Shown here in pieces: positions 57,472 to 64,000 of a stretch of 64,000 bases of DNA. The stretch is from Hymenobacter sp. H14-R3 (GTDB lineage Bacteria; Bacteroidota; Bacteroidia; Cytophagales; Hymenobacteraceae). Made by a program: the position numbers and the translations under genes. The stretch lies in assembly GCF_030063445.1 (NCBI RefSeq), contig NZ_JASITD010000019.1, positions 24,483 through 88,482 of the forward strand. Reading direction: 5' to 3'. The notes under the pieces are model-generated. The model saw only the letters and a list, made by a program, of their open reading frames with translations, ran no database searches and was not told the origin of the DNA. Every line of letters begins with the position of its first letter. Positions within the stretch are counted from its first letter, which is position 1.

Positions 57472-57494
57472 CCTGAACATCAATTGTCTGAACT

Positions 57495-58724
57495 ATGCAA
57501 CGCCGCCAATTTATTCAGGCCTCGGCCCTGGCCAGCACGCTGCTGCTGGTGCCCAAGTTTTTGCACGCCATCGACCAGCCCGAAAACCGGCTGGCGGCGC
57601 GGCTGCGCGATGCGCCGGGCGGGGCCGCCAAGCGCCTGATTGTGGTGCAGCTGGGCGGCGGCAACGATGGGCTGAATACCATTGTGCCCTTTCGCAACGA
57701 CCTGTATTACAAGGCGCGGCCCACGCTGGCGCTCCAGGAAACCGACGGCCTGCTGCCCATCAGCGATGAGCTGGCGCTGCACCCGGCCATGAAGGGCCTG
57801 AAGGGGCTGTTTGACCAGGGGCAGGTGGCGATTTGCAACGCCGTGGGCTACCCCAACCCCGACCGCTCGCACTTCCGCTCGATGGACATTTGGCAGACGG
57901 GTTCGGGCTCGGAGCAGCTGCTGAGTACCGGCTGGCTGGGCCGCTACCTCGACAGCACCTGCGCGGGCGGCGCGCCCGCCTACCAGGCCCTCGAAATAGA
58001 CGATACCCTGAGCCTGGCCCTGAAGGGCGCGCAGCGCAACGGCCTGGCCCTCAAGAATCCCGGCAAGTTTCACCAGCTCACGCAGAGCCGCTACCTTAAT
58101 GCGCTCAGCCAGGAGAAAAACGCTGCGCCGGCCGGCTCGGAGCTGGATTACCTCTATAAAACGCTGGCCGAAACGGCGTCGTCGGCCGATTATCTCTACG
58201 AGAAATCGAAGATTCATACCAGCGCGGCCACGTACCCGAATACTGATTTTGGCAAGAGCCTGAAAACCACCGCCGAGCTCATCAACTCGGGCGTGGAGTC
58301 GCGGGTGTACTACCTGGCCCTCAGCGGCTTCGATACCCACGTGCGGCAGCATGAGCAGCAAGCCCGCCTGCTGGGCGACCTTTCGGACGGCCTCACCGCG
58401 CTGGCCGCCGACCTGCAAAAAAGCAACGAGTGGAACAATACCTTGGTGCTGGTATTCAGCGAGTTTGGGCGCCGCGTGGGCCAGAACGCCAGCAACGGCA
58501 CCGACCACGGCACCGCCAACAACGTGTTTCTGCTGAGCGGTGCGCTGCGCAAGCCCGGCCTGCTCAACCAGCCCGCCAGCCTCGCCGACCTCGACCAGGG
58601 CGACCTGCGCTACCAGCTCGATTTTAGAAGCCTCTACGCCAGCATCTTAACCGATTGGCTGGGGGCTGATGATAAGCTCGTGCTGGGGCCGGGGGTAGAA
58701 CGCCTCGCCGGGTTACTGGGCTAA
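57495..58724 (+). CDS. DUF1501 family protein
   Basis: The 409-residue protein has a Tat-like signal (MQRRQFIQASALASTLLLVP) and the DUF1501 alkaline-phosphatase-like pattern: RLIVVQLGGGNDGLNTIVPF with the metal-binding D, SHFRSMDIWQTGS, LALSGFDTHVRQHEQQ, and VLVFSEFGRRVGQNASNGTD, HGTANNVFLLSG. These fit phosphatase/sulfatase-like proteins acting in the periplasm. It pairs with the DUF1800 gene just upstream. Substrate unknown. Confidence 0.92.
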   Translation: MQRRQFIQASALASTLLLVPKFLHAIDQPENRLAARLRDAPGGAAKRLIVVQLGGGNDGLNTIVPFRNDLYYKARPTLALQETDGLLPISDELALHPAMKGLKGLFDQGQVAICNAVGYPNPDRSHFRSMDIWQTGSGSEQLLSTGWLGRYLDSTCAGGAPAYQALEIDDTLSLALKGAQRNGLALKNPGKFHQLTQSRYLNALSQEKNAAPAGSELDYLYKTLAETASSADYLYEKSKIHTSAATYPNTDFGKSLKTTAELINSGVESRVYYLALSGFDTHVRQHEQQARLLGDLSDGLTALAADLQKSNEWNNTLVLVFSEFGRRVGQNASNGTDHGTANNVFLLSGALRKPGLLNQPASLADLDQGDLRYQLDFRSLYASILTDWLGADDKLVLGPGVERLAGLLG

Positions 58725-58828
58725 CGGCGGGCTCCAGAATAAGCTGCACTATACCCTGGAGCGTGGTGGGCCCGTAAGCAGTGGGTAGCTTTTCCTTGCT
58801 ATATCCTTCTTATTCTTAGCCAAGTGTT

Positions 58829-59209
58829 ATGAAATTTATCTCGCCCACCCTACATGGCATCCTTGATTATATGCTGTGTGGTTTTTTTCTGGTTATTCCT
58901 AGCATTTATGTCCTTACTGGCCCCTTTGCAATGGTTTGCTACGTGCTGGCAGTGGGCTACCTGGTTGTTTCCTTGCTAACCAATATGCCTTTTGGCTTAT
59001 TTGGCCTGATTCCCTTCTGGGTGCACGGCGGCATTGAGTTGGTCAGCGGCTTCATTTTTATCGCCTCGCCCTGGATTTTTGATTTTGCTCATACCAGCCT
59101 CCCCATGCGCAATCTGTTTATCGGCATTGGCATAGTGATACTATTGGTTTACCTATTCACCCGCTGGCACCCACTGCCCAAAGAGGACATCAGCGCCGCT
59201 ACGGCCTAG
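58829..59209 (+). CDS. SPW-repeat-like four-helix membrane protein
   Basis: The 126-residue protein has four hydrophobic helices and S-P-W-type turns: MKFISPTLHGILDYMLCGFF and FIFIASPWIFDFAHTS. This layout is like SPW-repeat or DUF-type small membrane proteins of Bacteroidota. Function unknown. A palindrome follows between it and the convergent barrel gene. Start 58829 is the only ATG before the first helix. Confidence 0.7.
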   Translation: MKFISPTLHGILDYMLCGFFLVIPSIYVLTGPFAMVCYVLAVGYLVVSLLTNMPFGLFGLIPFWVHGGIELVSGFIFIASPWIFDFAHTSLPMRNLFIGIGIVILLVYLFTRWHPLPKEDISAATA

Positions 59210-59229
59210 TTGCGGGCACTGCGCGGAGA

Positions 59230-59296
59230 AGTGAATGAAAAAGGGTAGCCGACGCCATGGTTTAAGCCGGCGTCAGCTACCCTTTTTTCATTCACT
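59230..59296. terminator. Near-perfect palindrome between convergent genes
   Basis: AGTGAATGAAAAAGGGTAGC and CGACGCC on the left pair with GGCGTCAGCTACCC and TTTTTTCATTCACT on the right, with one mismatch and one extra T. Likely two-way terminator between the SPW-like gene and the barrel gene at 59314. Confidence 0.8.
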
Positions 59297-59313
59297 CCTT
59301 CACTCCTCGTAAC

Positions 59314-60153
59314 CTAAAGCGGCACCATGAACCCGAAGCCGTACAGCCACTGGGCCGAGCCGAACTGGTGCGTGACGCGGCCCAGGCGGTCGGCGCCGAT
59401 GTAGCTGTTGGTGTAGCGGGCGTAGGCGCCCTGAAAGTCGGAGCTTAGGAAGAAGTACTTGTAGAGCTCCAGGCGCAGGCCGCCGCTGGCCCCGGCCACC
59501 CAGCCTTCGTAGTGAAAAGGCCCCTCGGCGTGGCTGGTGAAGATGGACGAGATGGTGTACGATATCATGGGCCCGCCGCCCACCTTGCCAATGGCGCTGA
59601 GCGCCACGTGCCGGCCCGCCCGCAGCTGCCAGCGCTTTACCAGGTTGGCCATCAGGTAGTTGTTGCCGTTGGTGTGCTGGAGGTGCACAAAGTCGGGCGT
59701 TACCACGGTGTCGCGGTCGAACTTGTAGCCCCGAATCTGGCCCGACACGCGCATGGTCTGGAAGTCATCGACCACGTACTTGAGGTGGTTCCAGCTGACC
59801 TCGATGCCTAGGTCGCGCTTGTCGTGAAACATGTAGCCCACCGTGAGGTCGTACTGCGGCACGGTGAGGTTGCTGAGCTTCCAGAAGTCGCTCATGCTGG
59901 GGTGGTCGTGGGCCACGGCATCGTGAAAGGTGAAGTCGTAATCGTCCGATTTATCGTTCTTAAAGCGGATGTCCGACTTGGTGTACCAGTCGCGGTTATA
60001 GCTCCAGTTGAGGTACACGGCCCCGTGGTCGCGGGGCGTTAGGGGCACGCCGGCCAGGGTGGTAGTGGGGGTAGCGGCCGGCCCGGCAATTTGGGCCTGG
60101 CCAGTGCTGGCTAAGCCCAACAGCAGGCCCGCCAATAGCAAATAGTTCTTCAT
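59314..60153 (-). CDS. Outer-membrane beta-barrel protein, OmpW/porin-like
   Basis: The 279-residue protein has a signal peptide (MKNYLLLAGLLLGLASTGQA) and barrel strands such as HGAVYLNWSYNRDWYTKSDI, YDLTVGYMFHDKRDLGIEVS, YKYFFLSSDFQGAYARYTNS, ending in an aromatic pattern (WLYGFGFMVPL). It is likely a surface barrel of about 8-12 strands. No further family was recognised. It converges with the SPW-like gene. Confidence 0.75.
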   Translation of the reverse strand: MKNYLLLAGLLLGLASTGQAQIAGPAATPTTTLAGVPLTPRDHGAVYLNWSYNRDWYTKSDIRFKNDKSDDYDFTFHDAVAHDHPSMSDFWKLSNLTVPQYDLTVGYMFHDKRDLGIEVSWNHLKYVVDDFQTMRVSGQIRGYKFDRDTVVTPDFVHLQHTNGNNYLMANLVKRWQLRAGRHVALSAIGKVGGGPMISYTISSIFTSHAEGPFHYEGWVAGASGGLRLELYKYFFLSSDFQGAYARYTNSYIGADRLGRVTHQFGSAQWLYGFGFMVPL

Positions 60154-60326
60154 TAATAGCGCGTAGCAAAACCTTACCGTAGGCGCAAGGCTACCCAAAG
60201 TTACGGCCGGGGCCCCGAGCGGGACCCCGGCCGGGCGCGTTTCCTGTAGACAAAGTGCCGCCGCCGCCGGGGCCGCCCGGCAACCACAGGCAACGGGCTA
60301 TATTTGGCCGTTCCTACTCCGCAGCT

Positions 60327-61157
60327 ATGCCACATTCTACTACCCGTACCTGGCCGGGCTGGCAGCGGCCCGCGCTGGCGCTGCTTATGCTCGGCGGTGC
60401 CAGCGCGGCGCGGGCCCAGGTGGCCCCGCCGCCCAACATGGCGCTGATGGGCCCCGACCCAACGGCCACGGCGTACCAGGGCCCGCGCTACCCCGGCGGG
60501 CCCGACTCGCTGCACGCGGCCGTGCGGCGCTACCTGCGGGCGGCCAGCCCCACGCTCACCGGCGAACTATTTCTGCGCCTGGAGCTGGAAAATACGGGGC
60601 GCTCGCGCCAGGCGTATTTTCTGCCACCACCACCCGGCTCGCCAGCTATTGCGCTCTATATCAGCCCCGAGGCCCAAAACCTGGCCCAGCAGCTGGTACA
60701 GCGCCTGCTGCCCTGGCAGCTGCCCAACCGCCAGCCGGGCCAGGTGTACGGTGCCCAGGGACCGGGCGTGACCATAGTGCTGAACTTCGGGCCCGAGCCC
60801 AGCCCGGCCGTGCGGGCGTATGCCGATGAGAACCCTACGTTTTCGGTAGTGCCGCTGCCAGTATTCGCGCGAAGCAAGGGTACGGTGCCACGCAACCTGG
60901 CGGAGTTTTTTAACCGGCAGATACGCTACCCTTATGAGGACTTGCGGCGCAGGCGGGGTGGCACCGTATTCGCCTACTTTGAGGTGAGCGAGCAGGGTAC
61001 GGTAGAGCAGCGCCGCATTGTGGGCACCGTGAGCCCCACCCTCGATGCCGAGGTGCTGCGCGTGCTCCAGCGCCTGCCCAGCGCCCTTACGCCACCCCGC
61101 TACCAGGGCCGGCCCACGCGCGTGAGCTACGTGCTGCCCATGAGCTTCAGCCCCTAA
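60327..61157 (+). CDS. TonB-C-like paired-domain protein, first paralogue
   Basis: The 276-residue protein has a signal peptide and two TonB-C-like modules. The first has MGPDPTATAYQGPRYPGGPD followed by LTGELFLRLELENTGRSRQ. The second has RQIRYPYEDLRRRRGGTVFA, YFEVSEQGTVEQRRIVGTVS and LDAEVLRVLQRLPSALTPPR. Both match the TonB C-terminal domain style (Y-P-x-D, F-E-V-S, G-x-V). It may bind TonB-box partners in the periplasm. A close paralogue follows at 61321, so the pair is a tandem duplication. Confidence 0.8.
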   Translation: MPHSTTRTWPGWQRPALALLMLGGASAARAQVAPPPNMALMGPDPTATAYQGPRYPGGPDSLHAAVRRYLRAASPTLTGELFLRLELENTGRSRQAYFLPPPPGSPAIALYISPEAQNLAQQLVQRLLPWQLPNRQPGQVYGAQGPGVTIVLNFGPEPSPAVRAYADENPTFSVVPLPVFARSKGTVPRNLAEFFNRQIRYPYEDLRRRRGGTVFAYFEVSEQGTVEQRRIVGTVSPTLDAEVLRVLQRLPSALTPPRYQGRPTRVSYVLPMSFSP

Positions 61158-61197
61158 TCAAAAGACTTGTTGCTGCCATAAGCACTCGAAAGGGTCA

Positions 61198-61289
61198 AGT
61201 GTCATGCTGAGCTTGGCGAAGTATCCCTACCACTTGATTCAAGCTGTTCAGCAGTGCGGTAGAGCTGCTTCGCCAAGCGCGGCATAGCC
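61198..61289. repeat. REP-type palindrome between the paralogues
   Basis: AGTGTCATGCTGAGCTTGGC with GAAGTATCCC on the left pairs with GAGCTGCTTCGCCAAGCGCG and GCATAG on the right, a degenerate member of the GTCATGCTGAGC family. It fills most of the 163-base gap. Confidence 0.75.
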
Positions 61290-61320
61290 GTTGAACGAAA
61301 TTTATAAGCAATTTTATTTT

Positions 61321-62127
61321 ATGCAAAAATCTTTCAATCAATTAGTTACTAAAAAAGCGACTACTTGTTTCTTCGCGCTGGCGCTAAGCTTTACGGCGCT
61401 TACCGGGCGGGCCCAGAACGCCACTGCTGTTATGGCGCTGATTGGCCCCGACCCGACCCTCACGGCGTACACGGGGCCGCGCTTTCCGGGCGGGCCCGAC
61501 TCGCTGCGGGCGCTGCTCAGCCGCGCGGTGCGGCCGGTCAACCCGGCGCTGGTGGGCCAACTATTTCTGCAGCTGAAGCTTACCAGCACCGGAGCGGTAC
61601 AGAAGGCCACCTTGCTGGTGCCGCCCAGGGGCACCCCCGCCGCCCAGCTCGCCAAGAACCCCAAAGTGCAGGCGCTGCTTGGCAGGCTGGTGCAGGGCCT
61701 ACCAGCCTGGCAGCCCGGCCCTGGCACACCCGGCCAGAACCAAGCTACACTCAACACGGTGACTCTGCCCCTCCCGTTCGGGCCGGCCGACGGCAGCGTG
61801 GCGCTCGATTACAGCGACGAAAACCCCACCTTCCCGGCCACTCCCGACGACCGCCGCTTCGGCGTAGCCGGCTTTGTGCAAAAGCGGGTGCGCTACCCCG
61901 TCCAGGACATGCGCAACCGGGTTGAGGGCATCGTATATGCCTACTTTGAAGTGAGCGAAACCGGCGTGGTAGAGCAGCGCCGCATTGTGGGCAGCGTGAG
62001 CCCCACCCTCGATGCCGAGGTGCTGCGCGCGCTGGCGCTGCTGCCCAACGCCCTCACGCCACCACGCCAGGCGGGCCGCCCGGTGCGGGTGGGCTACGTA
62101 TTACCCTTTAACTTTAAAATGTTATAA
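61321..62127 (+). CDS. TonB-C-like paired-domain protein, second paralogue
   Basis: The 268-residue protein is a paralogue of the preceding one along its whole length: MALIGPDPTLTAYTGPRFPG, LVGQLFLQLKLTSTGAVQKA, VQKRVRYPVQDMRNRVEGIV, YAYFEVSETGVVEQRRIVGS, LDAEVLRALALLPNALTPPR. The signal peptide is long and basic at its start. Each half resembles a TonB C-terminal domain. Start 61321; a TTG 30 bases upstream is less likely. Confidence 0.8.
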   Translation: MQKSFNQLVTKKATTCFFALALSFTALTGRAQNATAVMALIGPDPTLTAYTGPRFPGGPDSLRALLSRAVRPVNPALVGQLFLQLKLTSTGAVQKATLLVPPRGTPAAQLAKNPKVQALLGRLVQGLPAWQPGPGTPGQNQATLNTVTLPLPFGPADGSVALDYSDENPTFPATPDDRRFGVAGFVQKRVRYPVQDMRNRVEGIVYAYFEVSETGVVEQRRIVGSVSPTLDAEVLRALALLPNALTPPRQAGRPVRVGYVLPFNFKML

Positions 62128-62136
62128 AACAGCTTC

Positions 62137-62901
62137 TTACGCATCCCCAAACGCGGCGCCGGCCAGGGCCAGCACGGCGCGGCGCGTGGCCTCGGGCTGC
62201 TCCAGGTAGGCTTGGTGGCCGCTGCCTTCCAGGAAGAGGGCTGAGGCCACGGGGGGCAGCGCGGCCTGGGCCACCGAGTCGGCCAGGGGCACGGCTACGT
62301 CGTGCTTGCCGGCCACCAGCAGCACCGGGAAACGGGCGGTGCGCAGCACGGCGGTGCGGTCGGGTCGGGCGGCCATGGCGCGCAGGGCCCCGGCAATGGT
62401 GGCTTCGGGGGTGGCCCTGCCGATGTCTTCGAGCAGGGCCAGGGCCTCGGGCAGGCGGTCGCGGTTGGCGGGCGCAAAGAGCGGGCGCACGAAGCTGCCC
62501 ATAAATTTATCGAGGCCATGACGCTCCACGAAGCCGATATTTTTCTCGCGGTTCTGGCGCTTTTCGTCGGTATCGGGCCGGGCCGTGGAGTTGAGGAGGG
62601 CCAGGCCGGCCACGCGGTCGGGGTAGCGCTCGGCCAGGGCCAGGGCCACGTAGCCGCCCATACTGTGGCCCACCACCAGCACCGGGCCAGGGGCGCCTTT
62701 TTGGTCGAGGTAGCTCACTACGTAGCGCGCCTGGGCCTCCATGCTGAAATCGGGCACGGCGGCGCGGTTGGTGCCGTGGCCCAGCAGGTTGGGCGTGAGC
62801 AGGCGGTAGCCGGCCGGGAAGGGCCGGGTGAATTCGGTCCAGACTTCGCGGCTTTCGGCAAAGCCGTGCAGAAACAGGATGGTAGGCTGGATGGGCGACA
62901 T
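62137..62901 (-). CDS. Alpha/beta hydrolase
   Basis: The 254-residue protein has FLHGFAESREVW (oxyanion), nucleophile elbow VVGHSMGGYVALAL (Ser), acid in VAGKHDVAVPL and His in EGSGHQAYLEQP: the full triad of the MhpC/2-hydroxymuconate-semialdehyde hydrolase-like group. There is no signal peptide, so it is cytoplasmic. Substrate unknown; esterase or C-C hydrolase. Start 62901 follows the family N-terminus. It diverges from the membrane protein gene at 62952 across 50 bases. Confidence 0.9.
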   Translation of the reverse strand: MSPIQPTILFLHGFAESREVWTEFTRPFPAGYRLLTPNLLGHGTNRAAVPDFSMEAQARYVVSYLDQKGAPGPVLVVGHSMGGYVALALAERYPDRVAGLALLNSTARPDTDEKRQNREKNIGFVERHGLDKFMGSFVRPLFAPANRDRLPEALALLEDIGRATPEATIAGALRAMAARPDRTAVLRTARFPVLLVAGKHDVAVPLADSVAQAALPPVASALFLEGSGHQAYLEQPEATRRAVLALAGAAFGDA

Positions 62902-62951
62902 GGCGAACGGGTACCTTGCGGGCGGCAAGCTTAATTCGCCAAAACTACGGG

Positions 62952-63917
62952 ATGATTTCACGGCAGCGCTACCCTTTTTTACTCGCGGCCAGCACCGGCT
63001 TGCTGTTTGCGCTGGTTTCGCGCTTCCTGTTTGACGACCACCTGGGCGCCCGCGCCGGGGGCCTGCTCACCGTCAGCTTTTTGCTGCTGGTGCCAATGGC
63101 GCTGGGGGCCATCACCGCGCATTTCATTCCCGGCGGCCGCACGTTCTGGCGCCTGTGCGGGGCCCCGTGGCTCACGGTGCTGCTGTTCATCCTCACCACA
63201 CTGCTGTTCAACCTGGAAGGGCTTATTTGCCTGATTATCATTGGGCCCGTCTTCTTTGTACTGGCCTCCATGGGCGCGGTGGTGTACGTCAGAATTGCGG
63301 ACCTACTGCCGCCCCGGCGCGATAAAACGCTGGTAGTGGCGGCGTTCGCGGTACTGCCCTTCGTGGCCATTACCATCGAAAACCGCTTCGATAACCCCGA
63401 CAGCTTTCGGCGCGTCGAAAACACGGTCGTGATAAACGCCCCGGCCGCCGTGGTGTGGCAGCACATTATTCGGGTGGCCCCCATCCGGGCCGCCGATTTG
63501 GGCCACAGCCTGATTGATGACATCGGGTTTCCGCGCCCCATTGAGGCCACACTCACCCGCGAGGGCGTGGGCGGCGTGCGCCACGCCACCTTCGAGCGCG
63601 GCGTCGAATTTATTGAAACCGTGGACGAATGGCATTCCCTCAAGCGTCTGTCTTTCAGTATTATACCCAACACGACTACCATTCCGCCCACCACCTTTGA
63701 TGAGCACGTTATCGTGGGCGGCCGGTTTTTCGACGTGCTGCGCGGCACCTACGAGCTGCGGCCCGCCGGCCCCGGCCGCACCCTGCTGGTGCTGCACAGC
63801 CAGCAGCGCCTCAGCACCCACCTCAACTGGTACGCCGGCCTCTGGACGGGCTTCGTGATGAGCGAAATCCAGGGCCGCATCCTGGGCGTGCTCAAGCGCC
63901 GCTGCGAGTTAAAGTAG
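62952..63917 (+). CDS. Membrane protein with SRPBCC-like C-terminal domain
   Basis: The 321-residue protein has about five N-terminal membrane helices (FLLAASTGLLFALVSRFLF and following to residue 150). Then a START/SRPBCC-like domain: FRRVENTVVINAPAAVVWQH, IIRVAPIRA, RHATFERGVEFIETVDEWHS, RTLLVLHSQQRLSTHLNWYA. SRPBCC domains bind lipids or hydrophobic molecules. It may handle a lipid at the inner membrane. Its TAG stop is at a GTAGCGCGGACT hairpin. Confidence 0.75.
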   Translation: MISRQRYPFLLAASTGLLFALVSRFLFDDHLGARAGGLLTVSFLLLVPMALGAITAHFIPGGRTFWRLCGAPWLTVLLFILTTLLFNLEGLICLIIIGPVFFVLASMGAVVYVRIADLLPPRRDKTLVVAAFAVLPFVAITIENRFDNPDSFRRVENTVVINAPAAVVWQHIIRVAPIRAADLGHSLIDDIGFPRPIEATLTREGVGGVRHATFERGVEFIETVDEWHSLKRLSFSIIPNTTTIPPTTFDEHVIVGGRFFDVLRGTYELRPAGPGRTLLVLHSQQRLSTHLNWYAGLWTGFVMSEIQGRILGVLKRRCELK

Positions 63918-63936
63918 CGCGGACTTTCAGTCCGCG
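63918..63936. repeat. GTAGCGCGGACT hairpin at the end of the last gene
   Basis: CGCGGACT and AGTCCGCG pair around TTC right after the stop TAG (63915-63917). The sequence GTAGCGCGGACT equals the word at 24585 and 23005 with one change. It may act as a weak terminator. The rest to 64000 shows no gene. Confidence 0.65.
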
Positions 63937-64000
63937 AGCGAACGGGCGAATACACACCCCGACAGAAAATCCCCGCAACTGGCACCAACCAACGCCCGCC

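Overview
The window is a high-GC chromosomal segment from a Bacteroidota bacterium, most likely Hymenobacter or a close relative (Cytophagales, Hymenobacteraceae). Support for this comes from TonB-dependent receptors with an N-terminal carboxypeptidase-like domain, a DUF1800/DUF1501 pair, a lamin-tail surface protein, an AraC regulator with a heavy-metal domain, promoters of the TTG-N17-19-TAnnTTTG type, a BtuB/BtuG-like cobalamin pair, and many REP-type palindromes of the GTCATGCTGAGC family. No plasmid or phage backbone is seen. The DNA reads as chromosome with a small accessory patch at about 18.6-21.9 kb.

Layout. 0-6.6 kb: the end of a ZIP metal transporter, a lipoprotein, cbpA/cbpM chaperone genes, an RlpA lipoprotein, a Met/Lys repeat protein, a GH25 lysozyme, a VF530-type protein and an Hsp20 protein. 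6.9-11.6 kb: a BamA/TamA-like barrel, hemW and an alpha/beta hydrolase. 11.6-12.3 kb: a decayed gene. 12.4-18.7 kb: rpmA/rplU diverge from nrdB across a region with three DnaA-box-like sites. nrdA follows nrdB only after REP palindromes, a dead GIY-YIG nuclease gene and a DUF1348 gene. 18.6-21.9 kb: accessory patch with HicA-like and HicB-like genes facing each other, a second copy of the last 117 bp of nrdA, an AT-rich 426-residue PIN-domain gene, and two small genes between direct repeats. 22-34 kb: a CMD-family gene, tRNA-Gly(CCC), GNAT, a B12-binding-type radical SAM gene with a REP element inside it, SDR, a serine hydrolase, META lipoprotein, HIU hydrolase/GlcG-like pair, an orphan AbiEii-like gene, and another decayed gene. 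33.5-39.6 kb: metal island (TonB receptor, MntH, CDF exporter) with two operator-like palindromes, then a 3-methyladenine glycosylase. 39.7-43.4 kb: cobalamin riboswitch, btuB-like receptor and BtuG-like propeller lipoprotein. 44-47 kb: HMA-AraC regulator facing a Csp-like copper protein, and a DASH cryptochrome/photolyase. 47-64 kb: outer-membrane proteins, asd, VOC, AhpD-like and Crp genes, a lamin-tail protein, a retropepsin-like protein, the DUF1800/DUF1501 pair, tandem TonB-C paralogues, a hydrolase and a membrane SRPBCC-like protein.

The genes form several small functional groups: DNA precursor synthesis (nrdB, nrdA), Mn/Fe/Zn traffic, cobalamin capture, copper sensing and buffering, and envelope proteins. 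The most unusual features are structural. Long perfect palindromes have arms that include the stop codons of the genes they end. REP elements flank a GIY-YIG gene and sit inside another gene. At least three genes are dead or truncated. A toxin-antitoxin-like cargo is bounded by nrdA 3' ends.
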